A stretch of DNA of 64,000 nt from SAR86 cluster bacterium SAR86B (GCA_905182235.1 CAJJAM010000030.1:1-64000), one strand, 5' to 3'; counted from the stretch's first letter, positions 54,249-64,000 are shown. Notes: generated by a model not told the origin, from the sequence alone. A program made the numbers and translations.

Positions 54249-55466
54249 ATGCAACCAATAAAATTAAATATAAGTGTGAAAACATTTATTTTTTTAATTC
54301 TAGCTATATTTTCTGCAACTTCATATGGAGAAATAGAGTTATTGGGAGAAGCGTCCATCGAGATAAGAAGTTTTCAAAATGAAGGCCTTTTTGGCCAAGA
54401 AAAAAATCATTCTTCCTTCACCTTTTCTCCAGAACTCTACTTTGAATCAGAGAATGGAAAAGATTTTTTTTCCATCAAACCTAAATTCAGGAAAGATGCT
54501 GAAGACAATGAAAGAAATCTTGAAGACCTTCAAGAGTTTCAATGGACGCACGTAGGTAAAAATTATGAAACCAAGATAGGTATAAGAAAGGACTTCTGGG
54601 GAGTGACAGAGACAGTTCATAGAGTAGATATACTTAACCAGACGGATTCGGTGGATGGCTTCGATGGCGAAGATAAATTAGGCCAGCCAATGATAAATCT
54701 ATCTCTAGAAAGAGAATGGGGGGTGTTGGATCTATATGCGCTTATAGGGTCTCGTGAAAGAACTTTTGCAGGCGAGAAAGGCAGGTTAAGAACTCCATTT
54801 ATAGTGGATACCCATAATCCTATGTATGAATCCAATGAAGAAGAGAACAGAATCGATTTTGCCGTAAGGTGGAACCATTACTTCAATGATCTTGAATTGG
54901 CTATTTCCCACTTCTCTGGAACCACCAGAGAGCCTTTGTTGATTCCCACTCCAGAAGGCAACTCTATAAAACTATTGCCTAAGTACGATCTCATCGATCA
55001 AACGGGATTGGAGGCTTTGTATATTATAGAGGGGTGGGTCTTAAAACTTGAGGCGATTACTCGTTCAGGTCAAGACGATAGGTTTACAGCTTTGACAACC
55101 GGTTTTGAGTACACGCAAACGGGGATTTTTGACACCTCTCTGGATCTAGGTTGGATTATTGAGCTCAATCATGATGACAGAGAAGACCATTCTCCGCACG
55201 CAATAGGAACCAGATTTTCCTTCAATGATATTGATGACAGCCAGCTCCTCTTGGGTGTCTTATGGAATGAATCTACCGGGGAAACTAATGTCTTTATCGA
55301 AGGTTCAAAGCGAATCGGGGCCAGAACCAAATTAAGTATTGAGGGTGTGATTTTTAACGGAGGGAAAAAGGTCGAAAGAAATAATTTTGACTTTAATAAT
55401 GTTAACCCTTTAGATTTCCTGCAAGAAGAAGATTTCTTGAGAATGGAACTAACTATTTTCCTATAG
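54249..55466 (+). CDS. Predicted outer-membrane beta-barrel protein of unknown function
   Basis: Signal peptide, alternating polar/hydrophobic strands, terminal FLRMELTIFL; between LolA-like and RND genes. Confidence 0.6.
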   Translation: MQPIKLNISVKTFIFLILAIFSATSYGEIELLGEASIEIRSFQNEGLFGQEKNHSSFTFSPELYFESENGKDFFSIKPKFRKDAEDNERNLEDLQEFQWTHVGKNYETKIGIRKDFWGVTETVHRVDILNQTDSVDGFDGEDKLGQPMINLSLEREWGVLDLYALIGSRERTFAGEKGRLRTPFIVDTHNPMYESNEEENRIDFAVRWNHYFNDLELAISHFSGTTREPLLIPTPEGNSIKLLPKYDLIDQTGLEALYIIEGWVLKLEAITRSGQDDRFTALTTGFEYTQTGIFDTSLDLGWIIELNHDDREDHSPHAIGTRFSFNDIDDSQLLLGVLWNESTGETNVFIEGSKRIGARTKLSIEGVIFNGGKKVERNNFDFNNVNPLDFLQEEDFLRMELTIFL

Positions 55467-55472
55467 AAGATT

Positions 55473-57779
55473 ATGAATACAACAAAGAATTTTACTGAAA
55501 CTTGTGCAGAAAAAATAATTCAGTACAGATATTTATCAATACTCTTTTGTTTAATCCTCTTAGTAACCTCTTTTCGTGGGGTTGGCGGGATTGCTTTCTC
55601 ACCCGATACAGAGCAATTTTTTCCCGAAGATTATCCTATAGCCGAAAACCATCTTCAGATTGAAGATACTTTCTATTCTAGTGATAGCGTTATTATTGCG
55701 CTCGGCGTTGATGAAGGAACAGTATTTGAACCTCGAATACTAAATTTAATTGAAGAAATTACCAATAAAGCCTGGAGCACACCTCATTCAATAAGGGTTG
55801 ATTCACTAAGCAACTTCTCTTTTGTAAGGGCAGAAGGTGACGACCTTATAGTCGAGCCATTTATTGAAGAATCTCTTCAATGGAACCAGGAGAAAATTAA
55901 TGAAAGATCTGCTCTGATAGAAAAAGAAGAACAGGCGTACGGAACTATTCTGTCAAAAGACAAACAAACAACGTTCATCAATATAAGTATTGATGCCCCA
56001 AAAGATGACGTAGAAAAAGAATATGCAGAATCCATGGAACATATTTTTGCTTTTATGGATCCTTTAAAAGAAGATTATCCAGAGGCGGACATAAGATACG
56101 CTGGTATTGTTTACGTGGAATATTTAAGTCCGTTAATAATAAAAGCTGAAATGCCCATCCTTATCCCAACTTTACTGTTTGTAATTTTATTATCACTTTT
56201 TATCTTATTGAGAAACGTAGCAGCAGTAATAGGCTCTCTGATGGTTATTGTATTCAGCGTGATCGCCTCGGTGGGAATACTGGGTCATTTTAATACCACT
56301 GTGTCGCAACCATTCTTAATGGTTGTCATAGTGGTGGCGACGTTAGCCGTAGCTGACTGCGTTCATTTATTTAACGTCTATTTTCAAAGTAAGTTAGAGA
56401 AAAGTACCAAGGATTCGATTATTAAAAGTTTGCAGTTAAATCTAGAACCTTTACTGCTGACTTCTCTGACAACATCGATAGGGTTTCTTTGTTTGAACCT
56501 GGCTCCAATACCTGCACTTAGAGTTGTAGCGAACGGTATAGTTATCGGCGTTTTAGCTGCGTTTATATTTTCTATATTCTTTCTTGCTCCATTAATGAGC
56601 TTTTTTAATGTTAAAGCGTCCAGTCAAATTGAGAATCAAACAAAACTATCGAGAAGAGTTGGTCAATTTAGCTTAAAAAACAGAAAAAAAATTATTTGGT
56701 TAGTGCCTCTATTTTCAATCTTCTTTATGTCTTTTATTCCTCTCAATGAAACTAAAGACAATCCAATGGAATTTTATTCGGATAGATTCACATCAGTAAC
56801 AGAAGACACGAAGTGGCTTGCAAAAAGGCTTGGAGGAACCTTTTTAGTAACTTATGAATACGTTAGTGAAGATCTAATCAGTGACCCTGAATACTTACGT
56901 CAGTTGGATGACCTTACAAGTTGGTTGGAAAAACAAGACGAAGTTCTATCGGTAAATTCATTATCTAAAATAATTAAGAACCTAAATAGAACACTTAACG
57001 GAGATGATCAATCATGGTACGTCATTCCTGAAGACTCTGAATTAATTGCACAATATTTATTCTTCTATGAAATGTCACTTCCTTTTGGTCTTGATTTAGC
57101 AAGTTCCATTAATCAAGAAAGGACTTCTACGAAGATCACAGTTTCTCTAAAAGAGATAGACAGTAAAGCGTTCATAAAATTTTACGACAAGGTAGAAAAC
57201 TACGCCAACCTATCTATTGTGTCTGGTAATTTATCTGAAGGCGGGGGAACGAGATCCGTTATGTCTTTCATGGGCATGATTCTTGCTGAGCAACTCTTAT
57301 ATGCGCTTATTATCGGATTTGTTGTCATTACTTTGACCATTGCACTCTTTTATCGATCCTTAAGCACAGGACTCATAACTGCAATTCCGAATGTACTGCC
57401 CATAGGGGTAGCTTTTGGGATCTGGGGCATCTTTAGCTCAAACGTTAGTATGCTTGTTAGCCTTGGTATAGGTTGTACCCTGGGAATAGTCGTAGATTTT
57501 TCTGTTCATTTTTTGAGCAAATATTTACACGCAAGGCGAGACTTAGGTCTTACTGCAGAAGAGTCAATTCTTTATGCATTTGAAACTGTTGGTTTTCCTT
57601 TAACCATAATGACGGTTTCATTGTGTTTAGGTTTTGCTGTTCTTCTGCTGGCCAGCTTTATGCCTCTTCGTGGCTTTGCTGGTATTACAATGGTTTCCTT
57701 TGTGGCTGCTTTGATCATTGATCTTTTACTTTTCCCAGCGATTCTAATAGCCTGGGATGGTAAGAAAAAATACAATTAA
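55473..57779 (+). CDS. RND/MMPL superfamily transporter
   Basis: 768 aa; two sets of hydrophobic segments, large periplasmic loop, VVVATLAVADCVHLFNVYF and CTLGIVVDFSVHFLSKYL. Confidence 0.85.
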   Translation: MNTTKNFTETCAEKIIQYRYLSILFCLILLVTSFRGVGGIAFSPDTEQFFPEDYPIAENHLQIEDTFYSSDSVIIALGVDEGTVFEPRILNLIEEITNKAWSTPHSIRVDSLSNFSFVRAEGDDLIVEPFIEESLQWNQEKINERSALIEKEEQAYGTILSKDKQTTFINISIDAPKDDVEKEYAESMEHIFAFMDPLKEDYPEADIRYAGIVYVEYLSPLIIKAEMPILIPTLLFVILLSLFILLRNVAAVIGSLMVIVFSVIASVGILGHFNTTVSQPFLMVVIVVATLAVADCVHLFNVYFQSKLEKSTKDSIIKSLQLNLEPLLLTSLTTSIGFLCLNLAPIPALRVVANGIVIGVLAAFIFSIFFLAPLMSFFNVKASSQIENQTKLSRRVGQFSLKNRKKIIWLVPLFSIFFMSFIPLNETKDNPMEFYSDRFTSVTEDTKWLAKRLGGTFLVTYEYVSEDLISDPEYLRQLDDLTSWLEKQDEVLSVNSLSKIIKNLNRTLNGDDQSWYVIPEDSELIAQYLFFYEMSLPFGLDLASSINQERTSTKITVSLKEIDSKAFIKFYDKVENYANLSIVSGNLSEGGGTRSVMSFMGMILAEQLLYALIIGFVVITLTIALFYRSLSTGLITAIPNVLPIGVAFGIWGIFSSNVSMLVSLGIGCTLGIVVDFSVHFLSKYLHARRDLGLTAEESILYAFETVGFPLTIMTVSLCLGFAVLLLASFMPLRGFAGITMVSFVAALIIDLLLFPAILIAWDGKKKYN

Positions 57780-57848
57780 ATACGAAAGGTGTGCATAAAG
57801 AATAGACTATAAAATATAGTGTGTTCGATAATAACCAAGAGAAGAAAC

Positions 57849-58742
57849 ATGGGAATATCATCAGACTTTAAATACTCGAAATCTTTTATGACTATTAATG
57901 GTAAGAATTTAGCTTACGTTGATTCAGGTGAAGGAGACCCAATAGTCTTCTTGCACGGCAATCCTACCTCCTCTTACTTATGGAGAAACGTCATGCCTCA
58001 CCTTGAAGGAATGGGTCGCTTGATTGCACCCGATCTGATTGGCATGGGAGATTCAGACAAGCTGGATAACTCTGGGCCAGGTCGATACACGTTCATCGAA
58101 CATACTGAGTATTTATATGCATTGCTTGAAGAACTGGATCTCAACAGCGTTACTTTAGTTATTCATGACTGGGGTTCTGCTCTAGGATTTAACTGGGCTG
58201 CTCTAAACCCAGATAAGATAAAATCCATTGTCTATATGGAAGCAATAACTGGACCGATTGAGTCATGGGATGACTGGCCCGAGCAAGCAAGAAATATATT
58301 TCAACTCTTCAGATCAGATGCAGGAGAAGAATTAATTTTAGAGAAGAATTTCTTTGTTGAGAGGGTGTTCGCGGGAGATGTTGGCATGCACAGAGCTCTT
58401 GAAAAACAAGAATTAGATGCCTACATTAAACCGTTCGAAAAAGAAGGTGAATCAAGGCGTCCGACGCTGACCTGGCCTAGACAAATTCCTATAGAAGGAG
58501 AGCCAACAGAAGTGGTTGAAATAGTAAAAAATTACGCTAAATTTATGAGCGAAACGCAATTACCTAAATTATTTATAAACGCAGATCCTGGTTCAATTCT
58601 TATTGGAAAACAAAGGGAAGTAGCGAGAAAGTGGCCCAATCAAAAAGAAGTCACTGTAAACGGAGGCCATTTTATTCAAGAAGTATCTCCGGATGAAATA
58701 GGAGAATCTATAAAAGATTTTCTAATCGGTCTCAATAAGTAG
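57849..58742 (+). CDS. Haloalkane dehalogenase (HLD-II/LinB-like)
   Basis: HGNPTSSYLWRNVMPHL, IAPDLIGMGDSDKLD, VIHDWGSALGFNWA, RRPTLTWPRQIPIEGEP, LFINADPGSI, GGHFIQEVSPDEIG; ATG at 57849 preferred. Confidence 0.86.
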   Translation: MGISSDFKYSKSFMTINGKNLAYVDSGEGDPIVFLHGNPTSSYLWRNVMPHLEGMGRLIAPDLIGMGDSDKLDNSGPGRYTFIEHTEYLYALLEELDLNSVTLVIHDWGSALGFNWAALNPDKIKSIVYMEAITGPIESWDDWPEQARNIFQLFRSDAGEELILEKNFFVERVFAGDVGMHRALEKQELDAYIKPFEKEGESRRPTLTWPRQIPIEGEPTEVVEIVKNYAKFMSETQLPKLFINADPGSILIGKQREVARKWPNQKEVTVNGGHFIQEVSPDEIGESIKDFLIGLNK

Positions 58743-59993
58743 TTCTGGTTCCTTTTCATTTGATCTTGTCATGCTGGGAATGATAAATAAGCAGGGAATT
58801 AATATTATCGAACCAAGGATAAAGGACCCAGCGTAACCAAAAGCCGCGAAGCTCATAGGAGCAATTTGATTGCCTATTAATGTTGAAAAGTTAGCGAGCC
58901 CCATAAAAACACCAAAATTTGTTGCACTAGTTCTAGTAACGCATAACGACATTAGTAGAGCAAACATGATGACTTGAGAACCCACAACCGCTATATCCAC
59001 TCCAAGTAAAATTAAAAACCCATTTGAAGCTATTAACTCAACATCAGCTGTTCCTAGAAATAAATACAACAACAACTCTAAAAAAACAAAACCTAACAAT
59101 AAATATCTACTGCCATAGAAAGATACACCCACACCAACCAATAAGCCTATAGCTCCTCCTGTCCACATTCCCCATGGTCTTGCGGCCCCTATCTGCTCCC
59201 CCGTCCAAGCTAACTCTTCGATAAAGAACTTATTAAAAAGGACATCATAAATACCAACACTAATTCCGCTTATTGTCATGAAAAGAAGTGCCCAAAGAGC
59301 AGGCTTAGTGTTAAACCCCTGCAGGATTTCAGATATTAATTCTTTTAAAGGCATCCTGTTCGCCTGCCTCACCTCTTCTTTTGAACCAACCTTATGATCT
59401 AGTTCTTGTGATAAGAGAGGAACTAGCATTATGAGGCCTATCATTGCCATCAAAACCAACAGGCCGGCACTAACGCCAAAGCTCAAATATATCGCAACAG
59501 AAGCCGATAACCCTATGCCTTTTGCAAAAACCTTACTACCCCACATCAGTCCATTGGCTTTTCCTAAAGCCTTTTTTTCAAGGCTATCAGCAGCCAATGC
59601 ATCAGTAGCGATATCTTGAGTTGCTACAAATAGATTATGTATGGCTAAGATGATTGCCATGCTCATGGAGTACTGTCCATTTTCAATAAAGAAAAGAGGA
59701 ACTAAAGATAAAATCATTAATAGCTGACTTAGTAATATCCAGAACCTTCTTCTACCAAATCTAAGGACCGTAAATCCATCCACAAAAGGTCCTAAAAGAA
59801 ATTTAATCGTCCACGGTATCATTGTTATGGATAACAAAGATGATATCTCCAGAATAGAAGCCCCTTGAACAGTTAAATAGGTTGTCAGGCCAAACCCTAG
59901 AAAACCTGCAGGAAGACCTTGAGCAAAATAAAGAGCACTTAAAGAGAATAAGTGCCACGGAGATCCGTAAGCCAGTAATCTAGAATTTTTCAT
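58722..59993 (-). CDS. MFS transporter, AmpG/SLC33-like
   Basis: ALYFAQGLPAGFLGFGLTTYL, WTIKFLLGPFVDGFTVLRFGRRRFWI, ATQDIATDALAADSL; multi-TM. Confidence 0.76.
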   Translation of the reverse strand: MKNSRLLAYGSPWHLFSLSALYFAQGLPAGFLGFGLTTYLTVQGASILEISSLLSITMIPWTIKFLLGPFVDGFTVLRFGRRRFWILLSQLLMILSLVPLFFIENGQYSMSMAIILAIHNLFVATQDIATDALAADSLEKKALGKANGLMWGSKVFAKGIGLSASVAIYLSFGVSAGLLVLMAMIGLIMLVPLLSQELDHKVGSKEEVRQANRMPLKELISEILQGFNTKPALWALLFMTISGISVGIYDVLFNKFFIEELAWTGEQIGAARPWGMWTGGAIGLLVGVGVSFYGSRYLLLGFVFLELLLYLFLGTADVELIASNGFLILLGVDIAVVGSQVIMFALLMSLCVTRTSATNFGVFMGLANFSTLIGNQIAPMSFAAFGYAGSFILGSIILIPCLFIIPSMTRSNEKEPELLIETD

Positions 59994-60020
59994 TTATCAA
60001 TGGTTCTGTGTAAGCTTTTC

Positions 60021-61004
60021 TTATGAATTAAAAGTATCGTTAATTAATTGATAGGATTCTTGTCTAGCAGAAAAAGGCTCGCATATTGTAATGATTTTTA
60101 GCTCCTCTGGAACCACTTTGTCTAAAAGAGGCTTTAATTTATCTTTTACTAAAGTGGGCGATCCTACAAAGGTTCGATTATCTGATTCAGTAACTGATTC
60201 AGCGTTTATCTGACTTCTTGACTCTTCCATGGTTGGGAAGGCAGAAAATTTTCCTACTTGGCTGTTCTTTCTCCAAAGAGCAGCACTCGAAGCCAGTTCT
60301 TCGGCACGTTTATCAGTTTCAGCACAAATACTAAAAACTCCTAGACTGATTCTTGGAAATTCTGAGAATGCTGAAGGGACAAAATTTTTCCTGTAAATCT
60401 CAGCCAAGTGCAAACAATCTTGATTGATAAAATAAGCCAAAGACATAGGAAGACCAAACTGTGCTGCGTATTCAGCACCTTGTTGAGAAGAAACTAGAAG
60501 CCAAACTTCAGGTAAATTACCTAAACCAGGCGTGACGCTAACGCTTTCAAAAGATTCTGTTGAAGAGATTTCTCCTGAAAGAAAGGATCTTAAATCATTC
60601 ATCTTTGTAGGGAAAAATTCAGGGCCTGTTGTCTTTGAACCATAAGCCAAAGCTCCAGCTTGATAAGGATCGCTGCCCGGCGCCCTCCCGAGTCCTAAAT
60701 CAATACGTTTTGGAAACATAGATTCTAAAAGACGAAAATTTTCTGCAACTTTATAGGGACTGTAATGCATCAACATGACCCCTCCTGAACCAATACGAAT
60801 CTTTTTAGTGGCTGCAGCCAATCGAGGCATTAAAATTTCAGGCGAACACCCTGCAAACGAAGTAGAGCCGTGGTGCTCAGCAACCCAAAATCTATTTAGC
60901 CCAATGGAGTCAGAGAACTCTGCTAAACGAAGTGTTTCCTCAATAGCCTGATTGGCGTCGGTATTGGTAAAAATTGGAGACTGATCAACCACACTAATCT
61001 TCAA
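60021..61004 (-). CDS. LLM-class flavin-dependent oxidoreductase
   Basis: DSIGLNRFWVAEHHGSTSFAGCSPEILMPRLAAATKKIRIGSGGVMLMHYSPYKVAENFRLLESMFPKRIDLGLGRAPG. Confidence 0.87.
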   Translation of the reverse strand: MKISVVDQSPIFTNTDANQAIEETLRLAEFSDSIGLNRFWVAEHHGSTSFAGCSPEILMPRLAAATKKIRIGSGGVMLMHYSPYKVAENFRLLESMFPKRIDLGLGRAPGSDPYQAGALAYGSKTTGPEFFPTKMNDLRSFLSGEISSTESFESVSVTPGLGNLPEVWLLVSSQQGAEYAAQFGLPMSLAYFINQDCLHLAEIYRKNFVPSAFSEFPRISLGVFSICAETDKRAEELASSAALWRKNSQVGKFSAFPTMEESRSQINAESVTESDNRTFVGSPTLVKDKLKPLLDKVVPEELKIITICEPFSARQESYQLINDTFNS

Positions 61005-61124
61005 ACTACTGCCCTTATAATTTATATAACTTTGACTAATAACATTCCTGTTAAATTATAACAGTTTCAACAGTTTACTATTATGAGTTTAGGGTATAAG
61101 TTAAAGAATAATTTATAGAAAAAG

Positions 61125-62681
61125 ATGCGAACCCCTATAAAAAAAATATTTACATTTGACCCATTCGAAGAGAAGAAAGAAAGACAAATTCATCAAGTTC
61201 AGAACTTAATTTGGGGAGAATGGACAAAAGAATTAAGAGAAAATGAAGAGATTCTTGATCCAGTATCAGGTGAAATTTTTCTAAGAGTTCCTAATACTAC
61301 TGATTTTTCAGAATATATTAAAAATTTTGATAGATGCCCTAAAAGTGGCCTTCATAATCCTATTAAAAACCCCGATAGATATTTAATGTTGGGTGAAGTT
61401 TCTAGAAATGCTTCAAGAATCCTGAAAGAAAAGAGTGTTGAGCAATACTTTTGTAAACTCATACAAAGAGTCATGCCTAAAAGCAAAAGCCAATGCCTTG
61501 GTGAAGTTGAAGTAACAAGGGTATTTTTAGAAAATTTTTCCGGAGACAATGTTCGCTTTCTTGCTAGGAGTTTTTCTAATCCTGGTAATTATCTTGGTCA
61601 AGAAACTTCTGGTTACCGATGGCCATTTGGATCCGTTTGCATAATAGCTCCTTTTAATTTTCCTTTAGAAATACCCGTATTGCAAGTTATGGGTGCTTTG
61701 TTTATGGGGAACAGACCTCTGGTTAAAGTCGACTCAAAAGTCAGCGTTGTGTTTGAACAATTTTTAAGACTCTTAATACATTGTGGCCTACCTGCTTCCG
61801 ATGTTGATTTCATAAATTGCAAAGGAGAAGTTATGGGTGAACTAATAAAAAGAAGTAAAAATCAAATCAGACTGCTTCAGTTCACAGGTTCCAAAGAGGT
61901 AGCTCAGCGATTAAGCCTAGAGACTTTTGGAAAGATAAAAATTGAAGATGCAGGCTTTGATTGGAAGATAATTGGGCCCGATTATGACCCCAAATGGGCT
62001 AAACATGTAGCCTGGCAATGCGACCAAGATGCTTATAATGCCTCTGGTCAAAAATGTTCGGCTCAAAGCTTTCTGTTTGTTCATAAGAATTGGGAGAAAG
62101 ATCTTTTGCCGAGACTTAAAGAATTAGCTTCAAAAAGAAAACTGGAGAATCTAGGTATTGGTCCTATTTTAACTTGGACTAATCAGCAAATTACAGAACA
62201 TATTGATTGTTTGCTGACCATACCTGGTTCAAGAATCTTATTCGGCGGTAAGAAATTATTAAACAACACCATACCTCCTATTTATGGTTCTTATCAGCCT
62301 ACAGCTTTAGAAATACCTATAGAGAAAATTTTGGGAGATCATTTTGAAATAATAACCAAAGAAGTCTTTGGGCCATTCCAAATTATTGTCGTCTACGAAG
62401 ATAAGGACATGAAGATTGTTAAAAAGACTTTAGAAAATATTTCTCAAAACTTAACTGCAGCAATAGTAAGTAATGATATTTTATTTCAACAGGAAATATT
62501 GGCCAGTACGGTAAATGGAACAACTTATAGTGGAATGAAAGCCCGTACTACGGGAGCTCCTCAAAACCATTGGTTTGGTCCTTCTGGAGATCCGAGATCT
62601 GCAGGAATAGGAACGCCAGAGGCAATAATTAGTACCTGGAGCTCACATAGAGAAATTATTAAAGACGTAGGTCCTTTGTAG
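61125..62681 (+). CDS. Aldehyde dehydrogenase resembling ALDH12 (delta-1-pyrroline-5-carboxylate dehydrogenase)
   Basis: APFNFPLEIPVLQVMGALFMGNRPLVKVDSKVSVV, IEDAGFDWKIIGPD, AWQCDQDAYNASGQKCSAQSFLFVH, VNGTTYSGMKARTTGAPQNHWFGPSGDPRSAGIGTPEAI. Confidence 0.8.
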   Translation: MRTPIKKIFTFDPFEEKKERQIHQVQNLIWGEWTKELRENEEILDPVSGEIFLRVPNTTDFSEYIKNFDRCPKSGLHNPIKNPDRYLMLGEVSRNASRILKEKSVEQYFCKLIQRVMPKSKSQCLGEVEVTRVFLENFSGDNVRFLARSFSNPGNYLGQETSGYRWPFGSVCIIAPFNFPLEIPVLQVMGALFMGNRPLVKVDSKVSVVFEQFLRLLIHCGLPASDVDFINCKGEVMGELIKRSKNQIRLLQFTGSKEVAQRLSLETFGKIKIEDAGFDWKIIGPDYDPKWAKHVAWQCDQDAYNASGQKCSAQSFLFVHKNWEKDLLPRLKELASKRKLENLGIGPILTWTNQQITEHIDCLLTIPGSRILFGGKKLLNNTIPPIYGSYQPTALEIPIEKILGDHFEIITKEVFGPFQIIVVYEDKDMKIVKKTLENISQNLTAAIVSNDILFQQEILASTVNGTTYSGMKARTTGAPQNHWFGPSGDPRSAGIGTPEAIISTWSSHREIIKDVGPL

Positions 62682-62683
62682 GT

Positions 62684-63697
62684 TTATAGACCAACTGGTT
62701 TCCCGTCTACAACCTGATCTAAATATTCGGACATTCCATAACCAACTATGCCCTTGTATGTGTATTCGGTCATGCCTTCTGAAATTCTAGTGGTTAACAT
62801 TTTTCCTTCTGGATTTTCACGTCTATTTCTAAGCGGAATAAGTGACAACACTTTGCCTTCTATCTCGTATTCGTCCTTGTCTGTTTTCGCCCAAGCTTTG
62901 AAGCTAGTATGAAAATAGTCTTCATCATATTCGGTTTCAATTCTGCAATCTTTAATGGTTTGATATTCTCCATCTACCAAGACAATCCCGCCACGCTTTT
63001 CTGAGTCCTCATTTTGATGAACAATACTTAACATAAAACCAATTTCGTCGTTAATGTTTATCGTTAACCACCTATACCACTCAATGGCTTGCCAATAACG
63101 CGGACCCCAACTCTTATCTCTAAGACCAAGTCCTTGTATAGCCCACTCCTCATCTCCTACTTTGATGGTGCCAACACCGGAAGTGTGTTGCTCGTAGTGA
63201 GCTTTAGAAAAACTCTTTTCTGGGTCTGAATTCATAGGAGATCCATCTTTACGAACTGCTTGACCACCAAACATTGGGGATATTCCTTCAATTTGAATAT
63301 TAACTTCGCAAGGCTGCGTAATGTTAGATTTAAATGCTTTTGCAGGATCCATCATTTGTTTTGGGTCTTCTAGAATCAACAACTTACCAGTGTAAGAAAC
63401 TGCAAGTTTTTTAAAAGGCTCTAGAACCTTAAACTCCATTCCTCCGGCATTAAATAGCTCATTAGTGTCAATACTTGGTCTGCCAAACATAAAACCTACT
63501 TTTCCGTCTGGTAGGTATAAACAGCAGGTCATTTCCGCGTAACCTTCGTTGGGTCTATTTCCTAATCTAAACCACCCGCCTATCTTTGATGAGTGATCAA
63601 AGACATTGAAATACATACTCTCGTTATAATTACTGACTTCATCTGGGATATGATTAAACTCATCTTCTGGCTCTAGTTTTATTATTATTTCGCTCAT
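62684..63697 (-). CDS. Conserved hypothetical protein (AttH/CrtC lipocalin-like fold or DUF7064/7065 type suspected)
   Basis: SMYFNVFDHSSKIGGWFRLGNRPNEGYAEMTCCLYLPDG, RDKSWGPRYWQAIEWYRWLTINI. Confidence 0.5.
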   Translation of the reverse strand: MSEIIIKLEPEDEFNHIPDEVSNYNESMYFNVFDHSSKIGGWFRLGNRPNEGYAEMTCCLYLPDGKVGFMFGRPSIDTNELFNAGGMEFKVLEPFKKLAVSYTGKLLILEDPKQMMDPAKAFKSNITQPCEVNIQIEGISPMFGGQAVRKDGSPMNSDPEKSFSKAHYEQHTSGVGTIKVGDEEWAIQGLGLRDKSWGPRYWQAIEWYRWLTININDEIGFMLSIVHQNEDSEKRGGIVLVDGEYQTIKDCRIETEYDEDYFHTSFKAWAKTDKDEYEIEGKVLSLIPLRNRRENPEGKMLTTRISEGMTEYTYKGIVGYGMSEYLDQVVDGKPVGL

Positions 63698-64000
63698 TTT
63701 TTCTCTTTATTCTTGTGTTGCTCTATGGCCCAGTTTACATGCTCTTTTACTATCTCTGAAGGATCATCTTTCTTTGAATGGAGAACCCTTAAAACTTCAA
63801 CGGAAGACTCAGCATTTCCCAAAGCAATAGCTATATTTCTTAACCAGCTTTCATAGCCTGCACGCCGTATAGGAGAGCCCTGTGTTTTTTCCAAGAATTC
63901 CTCTTCTGACCACATGAAAAGGTTCGATAAATCTATGTCATCTAGATTGTGTCTAGGTTTAAAATCAACTTCGTCCGTGATCTTTAAAAATTTATTCCAA
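63694..64000 (-). CDS. queG: Epoxyqueuosine reductase, C-terminal part (continues beyond window)
   Basis: Extending the listed 73-aa ORF upstream in frame gives WNKFLKITDEVDFKPRHNLDDIDLSNLFMWSEEEFLEKTQGSPIRRAGYESWLRNIAIALGNA, the QueG C-terminal signature. Confidence 0.8.
   Translation of the reverse strand, partial: WNKFLKITDEVDFKPRHNLDDIDLSNLFMWSEEEFLEKTQGSPIRRAGYESWLRNIAIALGNAESSVEVLRVLHSKKDDPSEIVKEHVNWAIEQHKNKEKK

Noticed and set aside
61005-61124. AT-rich intergenic repeat-like stretch (acagtttcaacagttta) upstream of the ALDH
   Set aside because: Too short and degenerate to call a regulatory element or repeat

Overview
This 64 kb window is gene-dense, AT-rich bacterial chromosome, most likely from an oligotrophic marine gammaproteobacterium (SAR86-like is an inference only). 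It is not an obvious mobile or phage region. It carries one rRNA operon on the minus strand (16S ~27812-29367, 23S ~24568-27480, 5S ~24361-24477) with no recognisable tRNA in the 16S-23S spacer. Around it are conserved housekeeping blocks: algC-like/argB/slmA, mrcA, aroK-aroB, gltB-gltD, cysE, tyrS/M23/anmK/erpA/argC, mrcB with a small TPR-like lipoprotein, dksA/pcnB, and a partial queG at the right edge. There is also a distal valine-degradation cluster and a LolA-like/outer-membrane/RND triplet. No CRISPR array, transposase, integrase or tRNA was recognised by eye. The most interesting observations are: (1) a CobS/CobT-like AAA+/VWA pair followed by two tandem paralogous di-iron ferritin-like proteins, a possible metallocentre-activation system; (2) a lipoprotein-type S8 autotransporter protease with no ATG/GTG/TTG/CTG before its lipobox but a perfect AGGAGGTG six nt upstream of an ATT codon; (3) an aldehyde dehydrogenase resembling the plant-type ALDH12 (P5C dehydrogenase) family; (4) a TPR-like lipoprotein overlapping the PBP1b gene (LpoP-like candidate); (5) DksA with a histone-H1-like KPVAK repeat tail; (6) a type II-like pantothenate kinase with an altered glycine-rich motif. 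All homology calls are from motif recognition and memory; no searches were run.
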